Source: Pedosphaera sp.
GTDB taxonomy: Bacteria > Verrucomicrobiota > Verrucomicrobiia > Limisphaerales > SXQI01
Direction of reading: 5' to 3'
DNA length: 64,000 nucleotides
Assembly: GCA_025359965.1 (NCBI GenBank)
Contig: JANYDC010000119.1
Span: 46,320 to 110,319 of the forward strand
A program made the position numbers and the translations under genes. The notes beneath the pieces are model-generated. The model ran no database searches, was not told the DNA's origin, and was given only the letters and a program-made list of their open reading frames with translations. This document shows, piece after piece, positions 45,190 to 54,792 of the stretch. The number at the start of each line of letters is the position of its first letter. Positions within the stretch are counted from its first letter, which is position 1.

Positions 45190-45203
45190 AGGGAGGTTCA
45201 CTG

Positions 45204-46355
45204 ATGCCTTGCAATCACGAGGATTTGGAGAAACGTGAACTGGCGTTTCTGGCGCCTTTCGCCCAGTTCAGCATCCAAAGCCGCGGGCGCAAACACACCG
45301 AATCCCCGCCTGATTGGCGCACTCAATTCCAGAGGGATCGTGATCGCGTCATTCATTCAAGGGCATTCCGTCGGCTAGAATACAAAACCCAGGTATTCCT
45401 CAATGGGACGGGTGATCACCTGCGCACGCGACTCACCCACACCATGGAAGTCGCAGGAATCGCCCGGAATATTTCCCGCGCTCTCCGGCTCAATGAGGAC
45501 CTAACTGAGACCATCGCACTGGCTCATGATTTGGGCCACTCCCCTTTTGGTCACAAGGGCGAAACCGTGCTGAATAAATTGATGGCAAAGCATGGCGGCT
45601 TCGAGCACAACCGCCAAAGCCTGCGAATTGTTGAGGAGTTGGAGCAGAAATATCCCGGGTTCAACGGGCTGAATCTCACTTGGGAAGTCCGCGAAGGACT
45701 GGTCAAGCATTACACCGCTCACGACCATCCCAGCCGACTTGAAGGCTTCGAGGCAAAATCATCCTCCCTGGAAGCCCAGGTGGCAAACCTTGCCGATGAG
45801 GTCACCTATTACAGCCATGATCTGGATGATGGCTTGGAGGAGGGACTGCTGGATGAGCACAAACTCGTCCGTGAAGTGCAAATTTTTGCACAGGCGGATC
45901 GGGTTGTAAAAAGGCAATTCGGTAATCTTCCTTCGGAGAGCCGGCGCTATTTTATTATCCGCACCCTAATCGATGAGCAGGTTAAGGACGTGGTCCTAAC
46001 CTCGGAACGTAAAATAAAAAGCGCGGGGGTGAACTCTGCGGATGAGGTGCGCCTCCATGCCAAACCACTGATTGGACATAGCCCGCGGAGGCGGCAACTA
46101 AACCTGGAACTCCGGGAATACCTCTACAAAAACCTCTATTACAACCCGAAGGTCCATGTTCCCAATGCCCGTGCAGTTAGAATGCTTGAAAAACTATTTC
46201 GCCATTGCATTCGCCATCCGGAAGACATGGGGCAGGATGCCCAACGCCGCGCAACCACAGACGGACTCCAAAGAGCCGTCTGCGATTATTTGGCAGGGAT
46301 GACTGATCTTTACGCCATCAAGGAATACGACCGACTGCTCAAGGCAAAGGTCTGA
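45204..46355 (+). CDS. dgt: dGTPase-like HD-domain triphosphohydrolase
   Basis: An HD-domain protein of 383 residues that would remove triphosphate from dGTP or related dNTPs. The motifs are RTRLTHTMEVAGIARNISR, ALAHDLGHSPFGHKGE (the HD pair) and VANLADEVTYYSHDLDDGL. A ribosome-binding site GGGAGG lies before the ATG. It follows ispH closely, so co-transcription is likely. Its 3' end overlaps the convergent esterase gene by 17 bases. Confidence 0.9.
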   Translation: MPCNHEDLEKRELAFLAPFAQFSIQSRGRKHTESPPDWRTQFQRDRDRVIHSRAFRRLEYKTQVFLNGTGDHLRTRLTHTMEVAGIARNISRALRLNEDLTETIALAHDLGHSPFGHKGETVLNKLMAKHGGFEHNRQSLRIVEELEQKYPGFNGLNLTWEVREGLVKHYTAHDHPSRLEGFEAKSSSLEAQVANLADEVTYYSHDLDDGLEEGLLDEHKLVREVQIFAQADRVVKRQFGNLPSESRRYFIIRTLIDEQVKDVVLTSERKIKSAGVNSADEVRLHAKPLIGHSPRRRQLNLELREYLYKNLYYNPKVHVPNARAVRMLEKLFRHCIRHPEDMGQDAQRRATTDGLQRAVCDYLAGMTDLYAIKEYDRLLKAKV

Positions 46356-47664
46356 CCGCTTTGCTCAGCGGGCTTTCCAGACCCGGCGTGTTGATGGTCA
46401 TAACCGCATAAGCAGGGGGGACCGAACCCTCGGGGGGTGTATCGGTGTAGACCATCTTCGGACTGTTGGCGAGAGGCGTATCATGATAGGAAATCCCTTG
46501 GAATTGAGGGAACCCCTGCTTCAAATCAACATTCGGCGACGGGTAAACCGCGATACGGACTCCATCCCGGTAAATGGCAAACTGCCGGATGCCGCTCTCA
46601 AAATCCGCCTCAGCCGTCCATTGAATGGTAAACTCCCCTCGCGCCGGGCCGGGTTTGACGCTTACAATTTTTGGCGCGACCAGTGGTGCGGTTGCATCTG
46701 TAGTAATGCCAAAACGCACATATTCTGAAAACGCGCGAGCAGAGGCTGCATCTGGAAGCCATGACAGAGTGCGAGCATCAGTTTCACTCATGGCACCGGG
46801 CGGCTTAATGGCCCCGGTGGTCCATTCTCCAAGCCATCCCTTTCCTGCGCCGATACTGAGGGGTTGCCCATCGCGCATGGGAAGGCGCTGGCCGAGGCAT
46901 GCATCAAAAAACGGGATGGCCATCAGGCGGGAGTTGCGGCAGTCGTGGCCAGAAAACGGGTCGGGCGCGAAAGCAACAGGCGCACCCCGCGAGCGAAAGA
47001 AATTGAAGAACTGCGTTGAGGTTGTCCACGCTCCCTTGAACCGCACATCATCACGCTCTTGGAGTCCCGGATTAATCACCATCGGCACTTGGTAGGCGGC
47101 GGGTGGGTATACTGGAGCCTTGACTTCCCCAGACATCCAAGCGCTGGCCGCTGTGCCGGATCGACAAAAAATCCCAAGAATTCGGTTGGAATATTTCTCC
47201 AGCATCAGCGAGGCCCAAAAACCGCCGCCCGAATGGCCCCAAAGACACCAGGGGGCGTTCTCCATTTCGGGATGTTTCGTGATCAAAGCCAAGTCGTGGA
47301 TGGCTTGAAGGAAGACTTCGCCGGAACCATTGCGCGGATCGCACCAAAGACGGCACTCGGCATCCTGGGCGCTGTAGTGCGGTGAAACGAGCGCCGCATC
47401 ATGCTTCTTGGCCAACGCCCTCCAGTGCAGATCCAAAGCTGCCGTTTCCCCTGAATTCTCCGCGCCGTCCCCGCAGCCGTGTTGATGCACAATCACCGCT
47501 CGGACCAACTTGGTTTCCGGTGATATCCACACATGAAAACTGGATTCAAACGGAAAGGCTCCCACTTGGGATGACGCGGGATAATGCACGGATTCAACAT
47601 CTTGAGCCCCGGCACGAAACAACGTGCCAGCGACCACCAAAACAAAGATTAAGCAACTTCGCAT
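46339..47664 (-). CDS. Secreted alpha/beta-hydrolase, esterase-like
   Basis: An exported 441-residue protein: signal peptide (SCLIFVLVVAGTLFRAGA), an alpha/beta-hydrolase domain with VIVHQHGCGDG and the nucleophile elbow CLWGHSGGGFWASLML, then a C-terminal fibronectin-like domain (IVSVKPGPARGEFTIQWTAE). This resembles secreted poly-ester or carbohydrate esterases of verrucomicrobia. It is the only gene of its strand here; it overlaps dgt by 17 bases at the 3' end. The exact substrate is not indicated. Confidence 0.8.
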   Translation of the reverse strand: MRSCLIFVLVVAGTLFRAGAQDVESVHYPASSQVGAFPFESSFHVWISPETKLVRAVIVHQHGCGDGAENSGETAALDLHWRALAKKHDAALVSPHYSAQDAECRLWCDPRNGSGEVFLQAIHDLALITKHPEMENAPWCLWGHSGGGFWASLMLEKYSNRILGIFCRSGTAASAWMSGEVKAPVYPPAAYQVPMVINPGLQERDDVRFKGAWTTSTQFFNFFRSRGAPVAFAPDPFSGHDCRNSRLMAIPFFDACLGQRLPMRDGQPLSIGAGKGWLGEWTTGAIKPPGAMSETDARTLSWLPDAASARAFSEYVRFGITTDATAPLVAPKIVSVKPGPARGEFTIQWTAEADFESGIRQFAIYRDGVRIAVYPSPNVDLKQGFPQFQGISYHDTPLANSPKMVYTDTPPEGSVPPAYAVMTINTPGLESPLSKAVRPLP

Positions 47665-47792
47665 CCCAGCATGTTGCGCTGGAAACGCCGCAGGTCAAGC
47701 GCAGGTCAATGATTGCTGATTGATTCGTGTCACGCTTCTGACCCGCCAAACTTCACCTTCCATAACCAGGCTTCTTATTCTAACGTGAACCC

Positions 47793-50717
47793 ATGCCCAA
47801 TTGTCTGAGACTCATCCTAGGCTTGTTAATTCTCACAAGCGCGGCGCTCAGCATGCGTGCCGAGAATGCTGGCCCTGTGGTGCACATGCTGGTACCGGGC
47901 TTCACCGTAGAAGAACTTCCCATCGAGCTAAGCAATCAGAATAATCTGCGTTTCGACCCGGATGGCAAACTCACCTCACTTGGCTACGATGGGCGCGTGT
48001 GGCGATTGCGCGATACTAATGGTGATGGTTTGGAAGACACCGCAGAACCAATATGGGATCAATCAACCATTAGCGTTCCTCTGGGAATGATTTGGAGTAC
48101 AGCAGGATTATTAGTCTCGTCGCATGGAAAAGTTTCACTCCTCCGGGACACCAACGGGGACGGGAAGGCTGACAAAGAAGATGTAATCGCAAGTGGCTGG
48201 CCGGCCTCGGACGTGGCCAGCGGCGGAGTCGATGCCACCGCAGTGACCCTCGACAAGGAAGGCAACGTCTACTTCGGCCTCGTTGTCGCGGATTATTCCA
48301 ATGCATACCGTCTGCGCAAACGCAAGGAACTCCGCCCCGATGAGGTTAAATGGCTGGCCGATCACCATAAATCGGCCCAAGGCGATCCCGAGGAGTTTGT
48401 TTCTCTTTACGATATCACCTCAAAGCGCGGCACAATCCAAAAATTCGATCCTCGCACGAAACTGCTAACCACCCTCGCCACCGGCATTCGCGTGCCCTGC
48501 GGTCTGGCATTCAACGGTGCCGGGGACCTCTTTAATACCGATCAAGAAGGCGAAACATGGATGCCCAACGGCAACCCCGTTGATGAACTAAATCATATTA
48601 TCCCGGGACGAAATTACGGTTTCCCTCCCGCCAGCGACAAATGGCTCCCCGGTTTGGTCAGTACCGCCCCAGTGGTTGGGTTCGGCCCTCAGCACCAAAG
48701 CACCTGTGGTTTTGTTTTTAACGAACCGTCCGCGCGAGCAAGCACCAAATCAAAAAGTGATGTCCCACTGCCTGTCTCTTCCGGCCAATCCTTGTTCGGA
48801 CCTAAAGAATGGACAGGAGATGCCATTGTGGCTGGCGAATCGCGCGGTAAAATTTGGAGAGCGAAGCTTACAAAGACACCCGGGGGTTACGTGGGTAAAG
48901 AACAGATCATCGCCCGCATCGGCATGTTGGTGACCGATGTGACCATCTCTCCAAAGGGCAGCCTCTACGTGAGTTGCCATAGCGGCCCGCCCGATTGGGG
49001 CACCGGCCCCAAGGGGCCGGGAAAAATCTTTAAAATCACTTACACCAATAGGCAGGCCCCTCAGCCAATTGCCGTCTATCCCACCGGGCCGACCGAGGTG
49101 CGCGTTACCTTCAACCAACCGCTTGACTCTATCGTCACCAGCACGGTCACCTTGGGAAAAATGCGGATAGAATTCGGGGAATACGCACGGGCTGCGGACC
49201 GTTTTGAAAAATTGAAGCCCCCCTATGCGGTAGTGCCCCAACAGGACGCCACACCACGCGGCCACCTTTCGGTGCTGAGTGCAAGAATTACTGACAAAGG
49301 TCGAACTCTCGTCCTAACCACCACCCCCCACCCTCTGCCGGTTACTTACGCCCTGACCATCCCAGGCATCAAACGCATTGGCTACAAAGGATCGACTGAA
49401 ACAGTCGATGTGGACTACGACCTAACCCAAGCCAGTCAGCCAAACTCCAAATTATCCACACCAAGCCAGTGGCACCAGCTCGTCTCGTGGGCTCCAGCCC
49501 AGCGTGCCTCGTCCGGGACTGACAGCCGCATGCCAGCCTTCGCAGCAGGTGATTGGGAAGAGGGACGCGGACTTTTCTTCGGCCAAAAACTCCTCTGCTC
49601 CACTTGTCACCGCATTCGCGGCGAGGGTGCCACGGTTGGACCGGACCTCAGCAATCTCGTCCATCGCGATTACGCCAGCGTGTTGCGCGATGTGCGCGAT
49701 CCCAACGCAACCCTGCATCCTGATTACGTTGCATATCGAGCGGATTTGAAAGATGGGGAATCGCTGACCGGCTTCGTCCGTGCCGAGGCTGCTGATACGG
49801 TCCGCTTAATTGATGTGGCCGGCCATGAGACCATCATCCCGAGGGGCAGCATCCTGAATCTACACCCCACCGGCGAAAGCCTCATGCCGAAAGGCTTGTT
49901 GGACACCCTTTCCGAAGGAGAAATCCGCAACCTAATGACCTTCCTCCTTCGAGAGCCGGTGATCCGCTCACGCGCCGAAATTAATTCCATTCCGAGAATT
50001 TTCAAAGCCCCGCCGTCAAACACTCTCACGCCAATGCGCGTCGTGCTCATCGCCTCCAAACAGGATCACGGCCCGGGTCAGCACGATTACCCGGCCTGGC
50101 AAACCAAATGGAGCCGATTGCTGGCGACTCTGCCTCAGGTAGCCGTCTCAACAGCGTGGGAATGGCCCAGCACAGAACAATTTGCCACCAACGAAGTCTT
50201 GGTCTTTTACTATTGGAACCACGATTGGTCGGCTGCACGTCTGGCCCAGATTGACCAGTTCCAGCAAAGGGGCGGCGGCATTGTACTCATTCACTCAGCC
50301 GTTATTTCAGACAAGGATCCAGAAAAACTGGCCGAACGCTTCGGCATGGCTGCGCAGCCTGACCGGGTGAAATACCGGCATACGTCCTTCGATCTTCACC
50401 TCACACCCAACCATCCCTTAACAGCTTCGCTGCCTGCCAATCTTGCCTTCCTCGACGAACCGTATTGGCCTCTAATCGGCGACCCAAAACAAGTCACCGT
50501 GCTTGCCAGTGCCGAAATGGATGGGACCGAACGCCCGCTTGTCTGGACTTTTGAGCACGGCAAAGGTCGTGTTTTTGCCAGTATCCCCGGCCACTATTCA
50601 TGGACGCTAGACGACCCATTTTGGAGAATGCTCTGCGTGCGTGGCATGGCATGGGCCGGAAACCGGGATATTTCAACCCTTCACGAAATGACCGTACTGG
50701 AACATTTGGTGAAATAG
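47793..50717 (+). CDS. Secreted multidomain protein: propeller, c-type cytochrome, ThuA-like
   Basis: A 974-residue exported protein. After the signal peptide (LRLILGLLILTSAALSMRAE) comes a beta-propeller of the PQQ-type sugar-dehydrogenase kind with calcium-like DTNGDG repeats (LRDTNGDGLEDTAEP, LRDTNGDGKADKEDV). A c-type cytochrome domain follows (CSTCH with the distal region GPDLSNL, about 605-720). The C-terminal third is a ThuA-like domain (MRVVLIASKQDHGPGQHDYP, then GGGIVLIHSAVI). The combination suggests sugar oxidation with electron transfer plus a ThuA domain of uncertain role. It is a single gene. Confidence 0.88.
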   Translation: MPNCLRLILGLLILTSAALSMRAENAGPVVHMLVPGFTVEELPIELSNQNNLRFDPDGKLTSLGYDGRVWRLRDTNGDGLEDTAEPIWDQSTISVPLGMIWSTAGLLVSSHGKVSLLRDTNGDGKADKEDVIASGWPASDVASGGVDATAVTLDKEGNVYFGLVVADYSNAYRLRKRKELRPDEVKWLADHHKSAQGDPEEFVSLYDITSKRGTIQKFDPRTKLLTTLATGIRVPCGLAFNGAGDLFNTDQEGETWMPNGNPVDELNHIIPGRNYGFPPASDKWLPGLVSTAPVVGFGPQHQSTCGFVFNEPSARASTKSKSDVPLPVSSGQSLFGPKEWTGDAIVAGESRGKIWRAKLTKTPGGYVGKEQIIARIGMLVTDVTISPKGSLYVSCHSGPPDWGTGPKGPGKIFKITYTNRQAPQPIAVYPTGPTEVRVTFNQPLDSIVTSTVTLGKMRIEFGEYARAADRFEKLKPPYAVVPQQDATPRGHLSVLSARITDKGRTLVLTTTPHPLPVTYALTIPGIKRIGYKGSTETVDVDYDLTQASQPNSKLSTPSQWHQLVSWAPAQRASSGTDSRMPAFAAGDWEEGRGLFFGQKLLCSTCHRIRGEGATVGPDLSNLVHRDYASVLRDVRDPNATLHPDYVAYRADLKDGESLTGFVRAEAADTVRLIDVAGHETIIPRGSILNLHPTGESLMPKGLLDTLSEGEIRNLMTFLLREPVIRSRAEINSIPRIFKAPPSNTLTPMRVVLIASKQDHGPGQHDYPAWQTKWSRLLATLPQVAVSTAWEWPSTEQFATNEVLVFYYWNHDWSAARLAQIDQFQQRGGGIVLIHSAVISDKDPEKLAERFGMAAQPDRVKYRHTSFDLHLTPNHPLTASLPANLAFLDEPYWPLIGDPKQVTVLASAEMDGTERPLVWTFEHGKGRVFASIPGHYSWTLDDPFWRMLCVRGMAWAGNRDISTLHEMTVLEHLVK

Positions 50718-50783
50718 ATCAAACGTTCACGGAGTGATTTTCATTTTTGCTTTCGCAGACGCAGAGCGTTAGCCTGCGGGCAA

Positions 50784-51500
50784 ATGTCGCGGTCCTTATC
50801 AATTGTCGTGCCTGTTTTTAACGAGTCGGGGAATATCGAACCCTTGGCCCGCGAAATGGAGGAGGCATTCTCACCCACCAGTTGGGACTGGGAGCTTGTG
50901 TATGTCGATGACGCAAGCACTGACGACACCTGGCAAAGGATTTTGGCCCTTAAACAGACCCATCCGCGCGTCCGCGCACTTAGGCACCGTCGCAACGCGG
51001 GTCAAAGCGCCGCCCTCTGGACCGGCATCCAATCCAGCGACAGCGAATACATTACCACTCTGGACGGGGATTTGCAGAACGATCCGGCCGATCTCCCCAT
51101 GCTTCTGGAAGCCTTGAACGAAGTGGACTTCGCCTGCGGGGTGCGCGCCAAGCGCAAGGATAGTTGGATACGTCGCACATCCTCCAAGGTAGCGCGTGCG
51201 GCAAGGCGTTCCGCGCTGGGTGTGGATTTTGCAGATACTGGTTGCGCCGCAAGGGCATTCCGACGCAAAACTTTGCGAGGTATTTTTGCATTCAATGGTT
51301 TACACCGTTTCCTGCCGGTGCTGGTGCATGGTGGCGGGTTTTCCACACGCGAATTACCTATCAACCATCGCCCTCGCGTCTCGGGCGTTTCCAAATACGG
51401 AGTATGGAATCGGTTGGGCCGGGGCATATTCGATCTTATCGCGGTGGCGTGGTATCAGCGCCGACGCCTTGATCGCGTGGAAGCTGATGAGGCGCCCTAA
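50784..51500 (+). CDS. Glycosyltransferase family 2, DPM/ArnC-like
   Basis: A GT-A glycosyltransferase of 238 residues that would use a nucleotide-sugar and a lipid carrier. Conserved features are VVPVFNESGNIEPLA, VDDASTDDTW, the DxD-type TLDGDLQNDPADLP and the GVSKYG segment near the end. It lacks the C-terminal membrane helices of ArnC, so it is peripheral. It starts the envelope cluster: the PAP2-GT39 fusion follows after 12 bases, and a lipid-linked sugar for that enzyme is the likely product. Confidence 0.88.
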   Translation: MSRSLSIVVPVFNESGNIEPLAREMEEAFSPTSWDWELVYVDDASTDDTWQRILALKQTHPRVRALRHRRNAGQSAALWTGIQSSDSEYITTLDGDLQNDPADLPMLLEALNEVDFACGVRAKRKDSWIRRTSSKVARAARRSALGVDFADTGCAARAFRRKTLRGIFAFNGLHRFLPVLVHGGGFSTRELPINHRPRVSGVSKYGVWNRLGRGIFDLIAVAWYQRRRLDRVEADEAP

Positions 51501-51512
51501 ACAAGCCAACTG

Positions 51513-53705
51513 ATGTTGCAAAACCTTGATGCCGCTCTATTTCGTTGGATCAACCACTCCTGGTCGAACTCCGTTCTGGATGTCATTCTTCCGTTCTTCA
51601 ACGGTAATAAACTTTTCATTCCGCTGCTTCTCACGGTATTCACAGGCCTTATTTGGTTTCAGCGGCGACGCGGAGCAGTCTACCTGCTCACACTTGTTCT
51701 TGGCATCGCCCTTGTCGATGGAGTCCTTTGCAATACGCTTAAAAAGTCCATCGACCGCCCTCGACCCTTCCTAACGCAGCCGGACGTACACCTCCTAGCT
51801 GGGAAAGGCGGCAGCGGCAGCATGCCATCGGCCCATTCCGCCAATTGCTGGGCTGCGGCGGCGATTACTTTCTTTTTCTACCGGCGCAGTTGGAAATTCA
51901 TGGTCCCGCTGGCTTCCACCGTCGGTCTCGCGCGCGTTTATAGCGGTGTTCACTATCCCTCAGACGTGTTGGTCGGGGCATTGGTCGGTTTGGCCGGAGG
52001 TGCGGCAACATTCTTCCTCATCAGCTCAGCCTGGAGACCATTGATTCAAAGATTGCTACCCACAGTGGCCAGCCGTTACCCTACCTTTTCGGCCTTAATT
52101 CAGCGCAATCCGCCTGAACTCCCTCAAAATCCACTCACCAATGCTGAGTGGTACCGCGTAGGGCTCCTGCTTGTTTTTGTTTTTCTTGCCATTCGTCTTG
52201 TTTACATTGGCTCTAACCGCATCCTTCTTGTGGAGGATGAGGCTTACCAATGGATGTGGGGAAAGCACCCAGCCCTTTCCTACTTCAGCAAGCCACCTCT
52301 TATAGCTTATTTACACTGGGCAGGTCGCACGCTTTGGGGTGATCGCGAGTTTGGCATACGCTTTTTTGCTCCAGTATTGGCGGCTGGATTATCATGGATG
52401 ATGTTGGCCTTTTTCGCACGCACCGCCAGTGCCCGACTTGGGGCCGCTTTGGTTCTTACCACAGCCGCCGTTCCCCTCATGGCGGTGGGAGCAACCTTGA
52501 TGTCCATTGATGCGCTGTCTGTTTTCTTTTGGACAGCAGCCATGGTGACGGGCTGGTTCGCCATAGAACGCGACGCCTTCCGCTGGTGGGCTGCGACAGG
52601 ATTGATGCTGGGGCTCGGATTTTTGAGCAAATACACCGCGTTATTCCAATGGATTAGTTTCGCAATCGTGTTTGCTTTTTGGCCGGACCGCCGCAGATGC
52701 CTTCGTTCCTACGGCCCCTGGATGGCTGCGGGCATTGGGCTTTTTGGGCTTATCCCAGTCTGGCTCTGGAACGCCAAAAACGGTTGGATTACTCTGATTC
52801 ACCTCAACAGCCGAGCTGGCCTTGATCATCATTGGGAGCCGACTCTTCGTTTCTTTGGTGAACTGGTGGGCGCAGAAATTGGTTTGCTCAACCCAGTCTT
52901 TGCGGTTGGGCTGGTGCTGACTTTCCTGATCTGGCGGAAGGATCGACTGGGAATTACCCGGCTGGAACAATATCTTTTCTGGATGGGAGCACCGGTGTTC
53001 GTTGGTTATATTCTCTTTTCTCTTCGAGCGCGCGTGCAGCCCAACTGGATTGCCCCATCCCTTGTGCCTCTGTTTGCATGGATGCTTTTAGTGTGGTCAC
53101 GACAATCGAACCTTAAAATTGCCCTGCGCTGGTGGGCCGGTGCCATCGTAGGAGGGTTGATTGCCTCAATAGTCATTCACGACACTCAGCTCGTAAAAAA
53201 AATCACCGGCATCGCGTTACCCACCAAAATTGATGCCCTCAACCGTGCACGAGGCTGGCCTCAACTTGCCCAACATGTTGAGACCGAAATTAAGAAGGTG
53301 CGCGAGGAGGGAAAAAATGTTTTTGTGCTGGGAGATCATTATGGCACGACGAGCCTGCTCAATTTTTACATCACTGAAGCGCGCGAAGGCGTACCTGATG
53401 AGAGGCTAGTGTTCTTTCCTTGGACTGATCACGCGGAAAACCAGTACTTTTTTTGGGCCACGTACACCAACCGCATCGGCAACGATGCAATCTTAGTGAG
53501 ACAGGCAAAGAAATTGAAAGAGGCTGATCCTGAGGCAGTCCTGCAAAAAGCTGATTTTGAGGTCTCCCGCCAATTTGAAAGTGTGGAAAGCCTTGGCTTG
53601 AGAAGCCTGAGCCATGACGGCCTTGTCATTCGCCAATTCGAGCTTTACCGCTGCAAAAATCTGCTGCCCATGAACCGGTGGGCAAAAGCTGAGTCAACTC
53701 TCTAG
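51513..53705 (+). CDS. PAP2 phosphatase fused to GT39-type glycosyltransferase
   Basis: A 730-residue membrane protein joining two enzymes. The first 175 residues form a PAP2 phosphatase with KKSIDRPRP, MPSAHSAN and ARVYSGVHYPSDV, the three motif blocks (Ala replaces Gly in the second). From about 215 on it is an ArnT/GT39-type transferase with the periplasmic acidic motif LVEDEAYQWMW and KPPLIAYLHW, followed by many membrane helices. The fusion could release a lipid-phosphate while transferring sugar to an envelope lipid. It lies between the GT2 gene and the convergent LAB_N gene. Confidence 0.88.
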   Translation: MLQNLDAALFRWINHSWSNSVLDVILPFFNGNKLFIPLLLTVFTGLIWFQRRRGAVYLLTLVLGIALVDGVLCNTLKKSIDRPRPFLTQPDVHLLAGKGGSGSMPSAHSANCWAAAAITFFFYRRSWKFMVPLASTVGLARVYSGVHYPSDVLVGALVGLAGGAATFFLISSAWRPLIQRLLPTVASRYPTFSALIQRNPPELPQNPLTNAEWYRVGLLLVFVFLAIRLVYIGSNRILLVEDEAYQWMWGKHPALSYFSKPPLIAYLHWAGRTLWGDREFGIRFFAPVLAAGLSWMMLAFFARTASARLGAALVLTTAAVPLMAVGATLMSIDALSVFFWTAAMVTGWFAIERDAFRWWAATGLMLGLGFLSKYTALFQWISFAIVFAFWPDRRRCLRSYGPWMAAGIGLFGLIPVWLWNAKNGWITLIHLNSRAGLDHHWEPTLRFFGELVGAEIGLLNPVFAVGLVLTFLIWRKDRLGITRLEQYLFWMGAPVFVGYILFSLRARVQPNWIAPSLVPLFAWMLLVWSRQSNLKIALRWWAGAIVGGLIASIVIHDTQLVKKITGIALPTKIDALNRARGWPQLAQHVETEIKKVREEGKNVFVLGDHYGTTSLLNFYITEAREGVPDERLVFFPWTDHAENQYFFWATYTNRIGNDAILVRQAKKLKEADPEAVLQKADFEVSRQFESVESLGLRSLSHDGLVIRQFELYRCKNLLPMNRWAKAESTL

Positions 53706-53999
53706 GCTTTTCTTGCGCTTGATGTCCAAGTAAAGATTATAGGAGGCCACAAAGGCTGGAAAGAGATTCGAAAGCACGCCAACCGAGTCGTTCTTGCCAA
53801 AGGTGAAGTACGCGAGAAGAAGCAGGCTGCCCAGGATGCTCATGTACCAAAACATGCGCGGCAAAGTTGGGTGGCCCTTCATCTTGGAGGCAATCATCTG
53901 AACAAACCAACGCCCGCTGAAAAGCGCCACACCTGTGTAGCCCACCAATTTCCACGGCGTGACGCCGATTTTCCCCACGCTAAAAAGTACTTCGTTCAT
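53694..53999 (-). CDS. Lipid A biosynthesis N-terminal (LAB_N) domain protein
   Basis: A small membrane protein of 101 residues with the LAB_N signature: PWKLVGYTGVALFSGRWFVQ, GHPTLPRMFWYMSILGSLLL, and a C-terminal SVGVLSNLFPAFVASYNLYL. This domain is found next to or within lipid-A enzymes and may present or flip lipid-linked sugars. Its start overlaps the stop of the upstream PAP2 gene (ATGA), so the two are translated together. The ATG at 53997-53999 replaces a longer upstream frame. Confidence 0.82.
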   Translation of the reverse strand: MNEVLFSVGKIGVTPWKLVGYTGVALFSGRWFVQMIASKMKGHPTLPRMFWYMSILGSLLLLAYFTFGKNDSVGVLSNLFPAFVASYNLYLDIKRKKSLES

Positions 54000-54673
54000 T
54001 TGGAATAATAAAAAGGCGGCCACAACTTCAGGCAACGCACAGCCAGCCAAGCTCCTACAGTCCCAACCAAAATCGCCGCCATCACATCAGAAAATCGATG
54101 GCGGTCCAGATAGATCCGTGAGAATCCCACGGCCAATGGCAGAATCAACAAAGCATAGCCCCAACCGGGACGACGCCGAAAAAGAAGGACAGCCGCAAAA
54201 CCGGCCGCACCACCCGTGTGCCCGGAGGGGAAGGCATTGTAGTCATAGCTCCCCACGAGCCACTTACCCTCGTGCCGAAGGCCGTACCAACCCTGCTCAA
54301 CTAAAGCAGAGGGACGTGTGCGCCCGGTTGTGCAGCGGATGGTCAGGGTCATGACACCACCAATCAGGCACCCCAAAGCAATGGCAATTACCCATCGAGA
54401 TGATCGAATATCCCGCCGCCACTGGAAAAAGAGAAAAGGTGGCACCAAACACAGAAGCAAGAAATGTAATTCTGAATACTTGCTCACCGCAGAAAACGCT
54501 TTCATGCCGAGGGGGGTCTGCCACTGCTGGACTTGATGCCTTACCGCCTCATCAAAGAAAAAACTGAGCAAAACCGAGGCGATCAATCCGAACGCCATAG
54601 GCCATACGCGATTAGGCGCCGGGGAATATGCTTGCCCCGGCAGCGGGGTGGCTGCTTTGCTCAATCCAGTCAT
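53996..54673 (-). CDS. PAP2-family membrane phosphatase
   Basis: A lipid phosphatase of 225 residues. Its active-site motifs are TTGRTRPSA, AFPSGHTGG and SRIYLDRHRFSD in a six-helix membrane fold. Possible roles are removal of phosphate from lipid A, undecaprenyl pyrophosphate or phosphatidylglycerol-phosphate. It is coupled to LAB_N and is divergent from the GT39 gene. The ATG at 54671-54673 is preferred over an upstream TTG. Confidence 0.85.
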   Translation of the reverse strand: MTGLSKAATPLPGQAYSPAPNRVWPMAFGLIASVLLSFFFDEAVRHQVQQWQTPLGMKAFSAVSKYSELHFLLLCLVPPFLFFQWRRDIRSSRWVIAIALGCLIGGVMTLTIRCTTGRTRPSALVEQGWYGLRHEGKWLVGSYDYNAFPSGHTGGAAGFAAVLLFRRRPGWGYALLILPLAVGFSRIYLDRHRFSDVMAAILVGTVGAWLAVRCLKLWPPFYYSK

Positions 54674-54792
54674 TAACTCAATAAATTCATACCAAGTGAG
54701 GCGAAGAAACAATCTTTCAGCAACTCAATTGTGTTTCGCATTCTAACCTTGGAGTGCGCGAACACCATCCTGCCTTCCACCTCTGACCAACC

